A program made the translations under genes and the position numbers. The notes under the pieces were generated by a model. It did no database searches, was not told the DNA's origin, and worked only from the letters and a program-made list of their open reading frames with translations. From positions 1 through 18,089 of the forward strand of contig DYKS01000010.1 in NCBI GenBank assembly GCA_020722485.1: a stretch of 18,089 nt of DNA. The letters are read 5' to 3'. The stretch is from Candidatus Elulimicrobium sp. (GTDB taxonomy: Bacteria; Patescibacteriota; Minisyncoccia; Moranbacterales; UBA9337). Numbering within the stretch: position 1 is the stretch's first letter; every line of letters begins with the position of its first letter. Shown piece by piece: positions 7,525 through 16,433 of this stretch.

Positions 7525-8220
7525 TCAAACCGCGATATTAAAAAAAATATTCAACACAAAATTCAAAAAAAATCCAAGTGGATCAGAAAAAAACAAAATG
7601 AAAAAAATCAAAAAAATGAATCCGAATTGTTCCAAAAAAATCATCGTTTCCATTTTCATAGGCAAAACAGAAAATAAAAGTTTCGACCCATCCAGTGGCG
7701 GAATAGGAATCAAATTAAAAAAAGCCAATAAAGCGTTCCAAAAAATAATTATAATCAAAATTTCAAAAAAGATAGCGCCAACAGAACCGGAAATAACCGG
7801 AGAAACTTCCGCCCAATTATCAAAATTGTGAATAATGTCACTTTTTAAAAAATACGGAATAGCGATTAACCTGGCTATCAAAGCAGCCACCAAAGCGATA
7901 AAAATGTTTATACCCGGACCAGCAATAGCCACCAGAGCCGGTCCCCATTTTTGATTTTTCAAATTATAAGGATTGTAAGGCACCGGTTTGGCCCAACCAA
8001 AAGCAAATTTAAATCCAGTCGCCAATAGTATCATAAGAGGCACTAAAATGGAACCCCAAAGATCAATGTGATTTATTGGATTAAGATTTAAACGACCAGC
8101 ATATTTCGCGGTTTTATCTCCCAATGCCAAAGCCGCCCACCCATGAAAAACCTCATGAATAATAATAGTGTAAAGAAGAATAATTAAATAAAAAATAATT
8201 AAAACAATTTCTCCAGACAT
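7525..8220 (-). CDS. Site-2-protease-type M50 membrane metalloprotease
   Basis: Integral membrane zinc protease, 231 residues, of the small M50 (SpoIVFB/S2P-like, FpvI-type) group common in bacteria. The zinc motif HEVFH is at residues 22-26 inside the first membrane span. It is followed by GWAALALGDKTAKYAGRLNL, a standard sequence for this subfamily. The third zinc ligand is expected in the NLIPIPPLDGSKLL segment near the C-terminal third (NxxPxPxLDG, Asp). Several further hydrophobic segments are present. There is no PDZ domain, unlike RseP. The substrate is unknown. It is divergent from rpmB, with about 200 bp of AT-rich DNA between them, and probably heads the transcript with rplI and pyrG. 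Confidence 0.92.
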   Translation of the reverse strand: MSGEIVLIIFYLIILLYTIIIHEVFHGWAALALGDKTAKYAGRLNLNPINHIDLWGSILVPLMILLATGFKFAFGWAKPVPYNPYNLKNQKWGPALVAIAGPGINIFIALVAALIARLIAIPYFLKSDIIHNFDNWAEVSPVISGSVGAIFFEILIIIIFWNALLAFFNLIPIPPLDGSKLLFSVLPMKMETMIFLEQFGFIFLIFFILFFSDPLGFFLNFVLNIFFNIAV

Positions 8221-8268
8221 TTGATTGGTAATAAATTAATAATTAGTAACTAGCGAAAAACTAGTTAA

Positions 8269-8298
8269 TTGACGACAAACGCCAATAATGATTATTAT
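8269..8298 (+). promoter_or_regulatory. Possible rpmB promoter
   Basis: TTGACG (8269-8274), an 18-bp spacer, then TATTAT (8293-8298), each one base from consensus. The start would be near 8305, leaving a leader of about 120 nt. That leader contains a 9-bp hairpin (arms about 8376-8384 and 8392-8400), which could be a regulatory element of the bL28 mRNA or may be incidental. Confidence 0.4.
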
Positions 8299-8426
8299 CC
8301 CTTGCTAATTATCAATAACTATGATAAGTTATTTTCAGTAATTAAGCAATACACCTAATAGCATTTTATATATTAGGGCGAAAAATTTGTGTTTTCGTCT
8401 AGTATGTTATTTTGCTAATAATTAAA

Positions 8427-8597
8427 ATGTCTAATATCTGTCAAATTTGCGGTCGTAACGCCCAAGTGGGTTTTTCCCGCAGTCATTCCAATATCGCTTC
8501 CAAAAGAAAATTTAGTATTAATTTGCAAAGTAAAAAAGTGGAAGGGAAAAAAATTAAAATTTGCGCCAAATGTCTGAAAACACAAAACAAAGTGTAA
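8427..8597 (+). CDS. rpmB: 50S ribosomal protein bL28, zinc-binding form
   Basis: Large-subunit protein bL28, 56 residues from the ATG at 8427. An in-frame ATG at 8412 would add five residues (MLIIK) that do not fit the family. Two cysteine pairs, Cys5/Cys8 (CQIC) and Cys46/Cys49 (CAKC), make a four-Cys zinc site of the C+ ribosomal protein type. The middle carries the diagnostic RSHSNIASKRKF and NLQSKKV segments. It stands alone, divergent from the M50 protease. A palindromic intergenic element lies downstream and can serve as terminator. No Shine-Dalgarno is visible. Confidence 0.93.
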   Translation: MSNICQICGRNAQVGFSRSHSNIASKRKFSINLQSKKVEGKKIKICAKCLKTQNKV

Positions 8598-8640
8598 AAG
8601 TTTTTATTTTAATTTAAAACTTGCACATTGTGTTTTTTCT

Positions 8641-8837
8641 CGCGCTTAACTACTCCGTAAAATTCCCCTTGACTACCCCGTCAGACTTCGTCTGACACCC
8701 CTTCAAATAAGGGGAATTTTCACGCGAAGTTGTTGTTTTAAGATCATACTTTTATTTCCAAAAAGATAAATGTTTCGCTTTCCCGCGCTTGACTACTTCG
8801 TAAAATTCCCCTCTGAAAGAGGGGCGCCTGAAAGGCG
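8641..8837. repeat. Composite palindromic intergenic element
   Basis: Two direct copies of a 28-29-nt unit (8641-8669 and 8784-8812, CGCGCTTrACTACTyCGT then AAAATTCCCCT) differ at about two positions. The first copy is followed by a perfect hairpin, GTCAGAC/GTCTGAC around TTC (8680-8696), bracketed by AAAATTCCCCTT (8659-8670) and its complement (8709-8720). The second is followed by CCCCTCT-GAA-AGAGGGG (8808-8824) and CGCCT-GAA-AGGCG (8825-8837). It fills the gap between the convergent rpmB and pheT and probably ends transcription of one or both. It does not match an insertion sequence: there is no coding frame. Confidence 0.7.
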
Positions 8838-8869
8838 GGATGTTTTTCCCACGCTTTTTATGAATTAAA

Positions 8870-11284
8870 CTAACGTCTCACTTTTACACCTAACTTTTTT
8901 TCCAAAACGGTAATGATTTTAGCTAATAAACTTTCTACTTCGCGACTTTCCAAAGTTCGATCAGGAGCGCCGAATATTAAATGAAAAGTCATACTTTTTT
9001 TATTTTCTTTTTCAAAATAAAAAATATCAAAAAGATCGACATCCAATAAAAGCGCTCCTCCCGCCGCCTGCATCAAACTCAAAATTTCATTCACCCGCGT
9101 TCCTCCACTGACAATCATAGAAATATCGCGCGTCACTTCCGGATATTTACGCAAGGGCGCGTATTCCCTTTCTCCTTCGGAAAATTTTCTCAATTTTTCC
9201 AAATTTAATTCAAAAAGCGCTACACGTTCGCGAATACCGAAATTGGCTAACACAAAAGGATTAACTTCGCCTAAGAAACCGATGGATTCGCCACTATCTT
9301 CCAATTTTATTTCCGCGCTACGCCCTTGATGCCACAAATCAACAAAAGTATCAGCGCTTACCGGTTCGTAATCGTCATAATACCATTTTTCTAAATTTAA
9401 TTTCGCCAATAAATTATCCACCTGTCCTTTGGCTTCATAAAAACTATCCGCTTCTATCTGCGCGCCAAATTTTTCTCCCGCCACTATCGCGCCAACAAGC
9501 ATTTCTTTTTCTTCCGGCAAAACATCCGCGTTTTTCCAATAAACTCTTCCTGTTTCAAATAACCGCAACTGCTGGAAATTTTTTAAATTTTCTCGAATGT
9601 TTTTTAAAATTCCGGGAATCAAACTCACCCGCAACCAAGCTTGATCAGGATTCATTGGATTTTCCAATTCTAAATGTTTGATGTTTCCCAAATAAGCCAA
9701 ACCAGCGTCTCTCATTGAATAAAAAGAATAATTATAAACTTCCGAGAAACCGGATCCCGCCAAAATATTTTTCACTGCTCGGATAAACAACCGATTTTCG
9801 TTTAAGCGAATATTTTTCACCGGCGCCATTAACGGTTGCGGAGTAATTTTTTCATAACCATACACGCGACCTATTTCTTCCACCAAATCTTCAGGAGTTT
9901 GTAAATCTAAACGAAAAGTAGGAATATCAGCAACAATAACCTTACCCGCTAGTTTAGTTTTTATTTCCAATCTATTAAGAATTTCTCGCGCTGTCTTAAT
10001 TGGTATTTTTTCACCTAACATCTTTTCTAAATAATCAATATTTAAACTTATCTTCCAGGGATGAACTTTTTTAGGGTAAATATCTTCAACCTGAACTAAC
10101 TTTCCGCCTGCTATTTTTACCAGCATTTCTACCGCTCGCGCCAAAGCTTTTTCCGTTAAATTGGGATCCAAAGTTTTTTCAAAACGATCAGAAGCGTCCG
10201 TTTTTAAATTATGACGCAAACGACTACTACGAATAGAAATCGCGTCAAAATTAGCCGCTTCCAAAATAATTGTTCGCGTTTTTTCCGTCACTTTGCTTTC
10301 CCATCCACCCATAATTCCCGCCAAAGCAATCGGGTTTTTTCTGTCTGAAATTATCAAATCTTCTTTTTCCAGATCATAAACTTTTTCATTTAGCAGTTTT
10401 ATTTTTTCTCCTTTTGTGGCGCGCCGCGCTTCTATAAAAATTTTCCCTTTTTCCGAATAAAGTTTTTCCACGTCAAAACTATGTAACGGCTGTCCAATCT
10501 CCAGCATTACATAATTAGTCACATCCACTACATTATTAACCGAATTCAAACCGCAATTTTTCAAAACCGCCGCTAACCAAAGCGGAGAAGGCGCCACCGC
10601 CACATCTTCCAAAACCGCCATTGAATAACGAGGACAAAGTTTTTTGTCTTTAATTGCCGTTTTTACTATTTCTTTTTTTGTCTTCGGGCGTGGCGCTTTC
10701 AGCCCTAACCAATCATAATCTATTTTTCGATTTTCCAACGCAGCAATTTCCCGCGCCACACCAACGTGACTTAACGCGTCGTGTCCGCGATTAGCTAAGA
10801 TATCAATTTCTAAAATAAAATCATCTAAACCTAACGCCTGCGCTAATGAAATTCCCGCCGAAATATTTTTATTCAAAATTAAAATTCCGCTTGGGTCTCC
10901 TTCCAGACCTAATTCTTGAGGCGCGCATAACATTCCTTGCGATTTAACACCGCGAATATTTGTTTCTTTAATTACCATCCCGTTTGGCAAAGAAGCGCCA
11001 ATCATCGCCACAGGCACTTTGTCGCCAAGTGAGATATTAAACGCTCCACATACCACTTCCAATTTTTTTCTTTCTCCGATATTCACTTTAACCAATTGCA
11101 ACCTATCCGCGTCTGGATGTTTTTTGATTTCTAAAATTTCCCCCACTACCACTTTTTTCCAATTTTCGCCAAGGGCAATCACTTTTTCCACTTCAAATGA
11201 ATGGTTTATTAGAAGATCTTTTAATTCCAATGGCGATTTCTTCGTTGCCGATATTTTTTTCAACCAATTATAAGAAAATTTCAT
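8870..11284 (-). CDS. pheT: Phenylalanyl-tRNA synthetase beta subunit
   Basis: Beta chain of the alpha2-beta2 enzyme that charges tRNA-Phe, 804 residues against about 795 in E. coli, so full length. The N-terminal MKFSYNWLKKI is typical. It is followed by the EMAP-type tRNA-binding domain (about residues 40-150, with HPDADRLQLVKV and CGAFN). Next are the B3/B4 editing domain (about 210-390, with NNVVDVTNYVMLEIGQPLHSFD), the B5 domain (about 400-480), the catalytic-like core, and the C-terminal ferredoxin-fold anticodon-binding domain (YPEVTRDISMIV, near 715). It follows pheS on the same strand but, unlike in most bacteria, 276 bp containing a dispersed repeat separate them. No Shine-Dalgarno is visible. 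Confidence 0.97.
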   Translation of the reverse strand: MKFSYNWLKKISATKKSPLELKDLLINHSFEVEKVIALGENWKKVVVGEILEIKKHPDADRLQLVKVNIGERKKLEVVCGAFNISLGDKVPVAMIGASLPNGMVIKETNIRGVKSQGMLCAPQELGLEGDPSGILILNKNISAGISLAQALGLDDFILEIDILANRGHDALSHVGVAREIAALENRKIDYDWLGLKAPRPKTKKEIVKTAIKDKKLCPRYSMAVLEDVAVAPSPLWLAAVLKNCGLNSVNNVVDVTNYVMLEIGQPLHSFDVEKLYSEKGKIFIEARRATKGEKIKLLNEKVYDLEKEDLIISDRKNPIALAGIMGGWESKVTEKTRTIILEAANFDAISIRSSRLRHNLKTDASDRFEKTLDPNLTEKALARAVEMLVKIAGGKLVQVEDIYPKKVHPWKISLNIDYLEKMLGEKIPIKTAREILNRLEIKTKLAGKVIVADIPTFRLDLQTPEDLVEEIGRVYGYEKITPQPLMAPVKNIRLNENRLFIRAVKNILAGSGFSEVYNYSFYSMRDAGLAYLGNIKHLELENPMNPDQAWLRVSLIPGILKNIRENLKNFQQLRLFETGRVYWKNADVLPEEKEMLVGAIVAGEKFGAQIEADSFYEAKGQVDNLLAKLNLEKWYYDDYEPVSADTFVDLWHQGRSAEIKLEDSGESIGFLGEVNPFVLANFGIRERVALFELNLEKLRKFSEGEREYAPLRKYPEVTRDISMIVSGGTRVNEILSLMQAAGGALLLDVDLFDIFYFEKENKKSMTFHLIFGAPDRTLESREVESLLAKIITVLEKKLGVKVRR

Positions 11285-11339
11285 ATTTTTACAATTTCTC
11301 TGCTTGTTATTTTTTAAACCAATGCCTTTATTTTTTTAT

Positions 11340-11355
11340 CTGTTAAATTTAACAG
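11340..11355. repeat. 16-bp perfect palindrome in the pheS-pheT spacer
   Basis: CTGTTAAATTTAACAG is perfectly self-complementary. It could be an operator-like site or, in RNA, a 6-bp hairpin with an AATT loop. It lies 55 bp before the pheT start. The surrounding DNA is so AT-rich that chance is possible. Confidence 0.3.
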
Positions 11356-11398
11356 TGTTATTTTACATTTTTCAGATAATTATTTCTATTTGTTATTT

Positions 11399-11427
11399 AT
11401 GTCATTCCCGCGAAGGTGGGAATCCAG
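11399..11427. repeat. Dispersed palindromic repeat, copy 1
   Basis: A 29-bp element, ATGTCATTCCCGCG then loop bases then GGGAATCCAG, in the pheS-pheT spacer. The reverse complement of the same sequence is at 15158-15186, differing only at the loop. The ATTCCCGCG...GGGAAT core is a widespread type of short bacterial interspersed palindrome. It can form a stem of about 8 bp. Confidence 0.7.
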
Positions 11428-11560
11428 TCATTTTAATGCTTCAAATTTTCTCAAATGACAATATTTTTCATCAGTGTTCTTAAAAAAAATTCCGAAATGA
11501 TGTAAAGAGAAATGTAAATAACGCTAATTAAATTAACAAATAAATATTCAATGCTGAAAA

Positions 11561-12595
11561 TTAAAATTGGCGAATAAATCGCAAATCTCCGCTATGAAAC
11601 AGACGAACATCATCAATTTTATATTTCATCATTGCTAATCTCTCTATGCCAAATCCCCAAGCAAATCCTTGATATTGACGTGGCAAATAACCTGCCGCCC
11701 TAAAAACTTCCTGATTAACCATTCCGGCTCCGCCCACTTCTAACCAACCAGTTTTTTTGCAAGCAGCGCACCCTATGCCACCGCAAACCGTGCAACTAAT
11801 ATCAAATTCAAAACCCGGCTCTACAAAAGGAAAATAACTAGGACGCAAACGGATTTTTATTTTTTTGCCAAAAAAACGAGAAAAAAATTCCTCCGCCAAA
11901 TGTTTAAAGTGTCTCATGTTGACATCATCCCCCACCACTAACGCTTCAAATTGATGAAAAGTGTGTTCATGTGTGGCATCCGTCGCTTCCCGACGAAAAA
12001 TCCTTCCCGGCACAATGATTCGAAAAGGTGGAAAATTTTTCTCCATATAACGCACTTGAGCGGCGGAAGTATGCGTGCGCAATAAAATTTTATCCGTTCC
12101 CTTATTTTCATCACTTTTTAACCAAAAGGTATCTTGACTATCGCGCGCTGGATGATGAGGCGGAATATTCAAAGCGTTAAAATTATAATATTCTTTTTCC
12201 ACTTCTGGCCCATCAGCGATTTCAAATCCCATAGCGATAAAAATGTCTTCAATCTCATTTTGAACTTGAGTGAGAATATGTAAATGTCCGCCCGAAACTT
12301 TTTTCCCCGGAGCAGTAATGTCTATTTTTTCTTTTTCCCAATCAATCGATCTCTCCAATTCTCGATTTTTCTGTTCCCAAAAATCAGCGATTTCTTTTTT
12401 GATCGTGTTGGCCAACGGTCCAATTTTCTGACGTTTCTCCAAAGAAAAATCCTTCAACCCTTTCAATATTTCATTGAGACGACTTTTTCTACCCAAATAT
12501 TGAACGCGCCAAAACTTCAAATCTTCAATGGAAGATGAATGACTAATGTTTTTTAAAGCTTCAGTTTTAATATTAAAAATTTCTTGTTCCAACAT
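11561..12595 (-). CDS. pheS: Phenylalanyl-tRNA synthetase alpha subunit
   Basis: Catalytic chain of phenylalanyl-tRNA synthetase, 344 residues, full length. The N-terminal coiled-coil arm (about 1-85) that contacts tRNA is followed by the class II core. Motif 2 is recognisable as FRREATDATHEHTFHQFEAL (near residue 200). The substrate pocket has RPSYFPFVEPGFEFD, and motif 3 is GFAWGFGIERLAMMKY near the C-terminus. A four-Cys segment CTVCGGIGCAAC before GWLEVGGAGM occurs in many bacterial PheS proteins. The gene lies upstream of pheT on the same strand. A promoter at 12602-12629 predicts a transcript starting at or next to the ATG. No Shine-Dalgarno is visible. Confidence 0.97.
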   Translation of the reverse strand: MLEQEIFNIKTEALKNISHSSSIEDLKFWRVQYLGRKSRLNEILKGLKDFSLEKRQKIGPLANTIKKEIADFWEQKNRELERSIDWEKEKIDITAPGKKVSGGHLHILTQVQNEIEDIFIAMGFEIADGPEVEKEYYNFNALNIPPHHPARDSQDTFWLKSDENKGTDKILLRTHTSAAQVRYMEKNFPPFRIIVPGRIFRREATDATHEHTFHQFEALVVGDDVNMRHFKHLAEEFFSRFFGKKIKIRLRPSYFPFVEPGFEFDISCTVCGGIGCAACKKTGWLEVGGAGMVNQEVFRAAGYLPRQYQGFAWGFGIERLAMMKYKIDDVRLFHSGDLRFIRQF

Positions 12596-12601
12596 AATTT
12601 C

Positions 12602-12629
12602 ATTCTATAAAAAATAAAGAAAAAGTCAA
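12602..12629 (-). promoter_or_regulatory. pheS promoter predicting a leaderless mRNA
   Basis: On the minus strand: TTGACT (12629-12624), a 16-bp T-rich spacer, then TAGAAT (12607-12602). Counting 7 nt from the -10 puts the start at 12595, the A of the pheS ATG. An overlapping TATAGA could serve as the -10 instead, with a short 14-bp spacer. No Shine-Dalgarno is present, which fits leaderless translation. Confidence 0.5.
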
Positions 12630-12787
12630 TTTAATTTTTCTTGCCCAATTATATACAGAAAAAATTATTATCTCCGCGAAAACAAAAGGTATATTATATA
12701 TCTTTAATAACAATACTTTTCCACTAGCGTTAAAAAAAAATTTGAAATGATACAGAAAGAATAATACAAAGAGAACAGAAGGATTAA

Positions 12788-12815
12788 AAAAAACCGCCAT
12801 TTTTGGCGGTTTTTT
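12788..12815. terminator. Terminator of the 16S transcription unit
   Basis: A perfect 11-bp stem AAAAAACCGCC/GGCGGTTTTTT with a 6-nt loop, T-tracts on both strands and so functional in either direction. It lies about 185 nt beyond the 16S 3' end, between it and pheS, and separates the two transcripts. Confidence 0.85.
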
Positions 12816-12844
12816 ATTATTATATCATCACTAAATTTTTATCT

Positions 12845-12871
12845 CAATTTATTGCGGTTTCCCAAACTTAT
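12845..12871 (-). ncRNA. 16S trailer arm of the pre-rRNA processing stem
   Basis: The 18 nt at 12845-12862 are the exact reverse complement of 14761-14778 in the 16S leader. The pairing continues inward with eight more pairs and one bulged base (12863-12871 with 14753-14760). This is the expected position of the double-stranded precursor stem cut by RNase III in 16S maturation. The trailer from 12999 down to here also holds a hairpin (CGGTCAAAAGCCG core, about 12967-12985). Confidence 0.75.
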
Positions 12872-12999
12872 TGTTTCTTGAAAAAACTTGGCATTCGATT
12901 TTTTTAAAAAACCAAACGCTCGACCGGATGAGTTTAGAGAAAAATAAATTTCTCCCTCACCATTATTTTCGGCTTTTGACCGAAAAAATTACTCCCTAG

Positions 13000-14667
<1,668 letters not shown>

Positions 14668-14957
14668 TGTGATATTCAAAGTTGCCGAGCTCACATCAAC
14701 ACCGACAAAAAAGTTTTTCAAAAGAAAACTTAGAAAAAAATATCCAAGATTTATAAGTCAGGAAACCGCAATAAATTGCGATTTAAAAAATATTAACTTT
14801 TCAAGTTGCTAATTGCGTTTTGAATAACTAAATAAAAAACGCGTCTTCCGGCACAAAAATTACGCCTGAATACTCATCTTCTATTTCGTTATCCTCCTTG
14901 CGGATTAATGTTATTTTTTAACTTTTAATTTTTAAACGAAATTTAATTTTCTAACGT
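14668..14957 (-). ncRNA. 16S rRNA leader
   Basis: The roughly 290 nt between the predicted start (near 14957) and the mature 5' end contain no convincing gene. They hold the leader arm of the processing stem (14753-14778), which can alternatively fold locally as CGCAA-TTTA-TTGCG. They also hold a perfect AAGGAGG (14899-14893) complementary to the anti-Shine-Dalgarno of the same rRNA. The nearest ATG lies 15 nt past it and opens a frame of only five codons. I could not identify a clear boxA. Confidence 0.65.
14753..14778 (-). ncRNA. 16S leader arm of the pre-rRNA processing stem
   Basis: Pairs with 12845-12871 in the trailer: 18 consecutive Watson-Crick pairs, then eight more including two G-U pairs around one bulged U. 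Further short complementarity continues towards the gene after an internal loop (TCTTG in the leader, CAAGA in the trailer). It would hold the ends of the 16S precursor together for processing. Confidence 0.75.
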
Positions 14958-14963
14958 TTCTCC

Positions 14964-14991
14964 ATTTTAACAAAGCATCAAAGTTTGTCAA
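14964..14991 (-). promoter_or_regulatory. 16S rRNA promoter
   Basis: On the minus strand: perfect TTGACA (14991-14986), a 16-bp spacer ending TGT, then TAAAAT (14969-14964), which with TG-n makes an extended -10. The predicted start is near 14957. It has the same layout as the rpmA promoter at 4902-4929, as expected of a strong housekeeping promoter. It is divergent from ispG. Confidence 0.75.
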
Positions 14992-15157
14992 GTTTCTGTT
15001 TTGGTGATATTTTATAATTATTATAATTATATTAGAATATTAATTTACTTTGAATTACGAAATACTTCTTGCTAATGATCATTTTCTAGAAACTGCTTCA
15101 TTTATAACTTAAAGATAACGATTTAATTTATCGCTAAAATTTAACAATAAATAATTT

Positions 15158-15208
15158 CTGGATTCCCGCTTGCGCGGGAATGACATAAAAAGCGCGGGAA
15201 TGACATAA
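15158..15208. repeat. Dispersed palindromic repeat, copy 2, with a partial tandem copy
   Basis: 15158-15186 is the reverse complement of the repeat at 11399-11427. A second partial unit (GCGCGGGAATGACATAA, 15192-15208) repeats 15172-15188 at a 20-bp period. A weaker trace, TAATGACA, follows near 15218. It lies 50-100 bp upstream of ispG. The rest of the spacer between the 16S promoter and ispG is very AT-rich, with several TATAAT-like strings near 15010-15035 but no promoter I can place with confidence. Confidence 0.7.
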
Positions 15209-15257
15209 GAGAACAGTAATGACAATAGATTTATAGTTTTAAAAAATTAACAACACA

Positions 15258-16340
15258 ATGAAAATGAAAAATTATAAAACAAGAACAGTTAGAGTAGGCA
15301 ATTTAAAATTGGGGGGAAATAATCCGGTGCGAGTTCAATCAATGACCAATACTGACACGCGCGATGTCGCTAGTACTGTCAAACAAATATTAAAATTGGA
15401 AAAAGCCGGTTGTGAAATTGTTCGCGTGGCTGTTCCCGATATGGACGCCGCCCGCGTTATTGGAAAAATCAAAAAGAAAATTCATATTCCTTTGGTCGCC
15501 GATATTCATTTCGATTATCGGCTGGCGCTAGAATCAATTAAACAAGGTATTGATAAAGTGCGCATCAATCCGGGCAATATTGGTTCGGAAGAAAAAGTAA
15601 AAGCAGTCGTAGAAGCTTGTAAAAAGAAAAAAATCCCCATTCGTATTGGAGTTAATGCGGGATCGCTTGAACAAGATTTGCTTAATAAATACGGAGCTAC
15701 ACCTAAAGCGGCAGTTAAATCAGCTTTGCGTCATATTCGTATTTTAGAAAAATTGAATTTTCACGATATTCTGGTTTCCATCAAATTCAGTTCGGTAAGA
15801 CCAATGATAGAAGCTTATCGAATGCTAGCAAAAAAAGTGGATTATCCTCTTCATCTTGGCGTCACCGAAGCTGGCACTGCTTTCACTGGTTCTATTAAGA
15901 ATGCTATTGGCATCGGCGTTCTACTGGAAGAAGGTATTGGCGCCACTTTTCGCGTTTCCCTTACCGCCGATCCAACAGAAGAAATGAAAACTTGCTGGGC
16001 AATTTTGGAAGCAATGGATCTTCGTCGCCGCAATCCGGAAATGATTTCTTGTCCCACTTGCGGTCGCACTCAAATTGATTTGATCAAACTAGCTAATCAA
16101 GTGGAAAAAGAACTTTCCAAAATTAAAGCTCCGATCAAAGTAGCGGTAATGGGTTGCGTGGTTAACGGTCCCGGCGAAGCGCGAGAAGCTGATATTGGCG
16201 TTGCTGGAGGCAAAGGAATGGGAGCGATTTTTGCCAAAGGTAAAGTAATAAAGAGTGTCCCGGAAAAAGAAATTTTGTCTGCCCTTTTGATTGAAATCAG
16301 AAAACTAGAAAATAAATTCCAACAAAAAAACCGCCGCTAG
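15258..16340 (+). CDS. ispG: 4-hydroxy-3-methylbut-2-en-1-yl diphosphate synthase (IspG/GcpE)
   Basis: Iron-sulfur enzyme of the MEP isoprenoid pathway that reduces cyclic MEcPP to HMBPP. The protein has 360 residues, close to E. coli (372). The N-terminal TIM-barrel domain has [13 protein letters not shown] (22-34), [14 protein letters not shown] (78-91) and [10 protein letters not shown] (101-110). The C-terminal [4Fe-4S] domain has the three cluster cysteines Cys265 and Cys268 (SCPTCGR) and Cys300 ([10 protein letters not shown]), with the catalytic Glu at 307. All key residues are present. A second ATG at 15264 (MKNYKT) is an equally plausible start. No other MEP-pathway gene is in the window. 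The gene is convergent with lysS and its stop codon lies within a terminator hairpin. No Shine-Dalgarno is visible. Confidence 0.95.
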   Translation: MKMKNYKTRTVRVGNLKLGGNNPVRVQSMTNTDTRDVASTVKQILKLEKAGCEIVRVAVPDMDAARVIGKIKKKIHIPLVADIHFDYRLALESIKQGIDKVRINPGNIGSEEKVKAVVEACKKKKIPIRIGVNAGSLEQDLLNKYGATPKAAVKSALRHIRILEKLNFHDILVSIKFSSVRPMIEAYRMLAKKVDYPLHLGVTEAGTAFTGSIKNAIGIGVLLEEGIGATFRVSLTADPTEEMKTCWAILEAMDLRRRNPEMISCPTCGRTQIDLIKLANQVEKELSKIKAPIKVAVMGCVVNGPGEAREADIGVAGGKGMGAIFAKGKVIKSVPEKEILSALLIEIRKLENKFQQKNRR

Positions 16341-16348
16341 CGGTTTTT
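16326..16348. terminator. Terminator overlapping the ispG stop codon
   Basis: A 9-bp stem AAAAACCGC/GCGGTTTTT with a 5-nt loop, T-run on the plus strand and A-run before it, so usable in both directions. The ispG TAG (16338-16340) spans the loop and the first base of the second arm, meaning the last codons form the first arm. It is probably also the lysS terminator. Confidence 0.8.
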
Positions 16349-16433
16349 AATTTTTATAAAAATTTTTAAATATCCCCGAGCTTACACTCGAAGATTTAAG
16401 TTAGGTATTGTTAAAAAAAATTCTTATAAAAAA

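Noticed and set aside
12600..12800. 66-codon minus-strand frame upstream of pheS
   Set aside because: Its first codons are the arm of the 12788-12815 terminator and it runs over the pheS promoter. Composition is Phe/Leu/Ile-rich as expected of random AT-rich DNA, and no domain is recognisable.
14840..14900. Leader-peptide gene after AAGGAGG in the 16S leader
   Set aside because: The ATG is 15 nt from the motif and the frame has five codons. Another frame reads longer (about 18 codons) but would need an ATA start.
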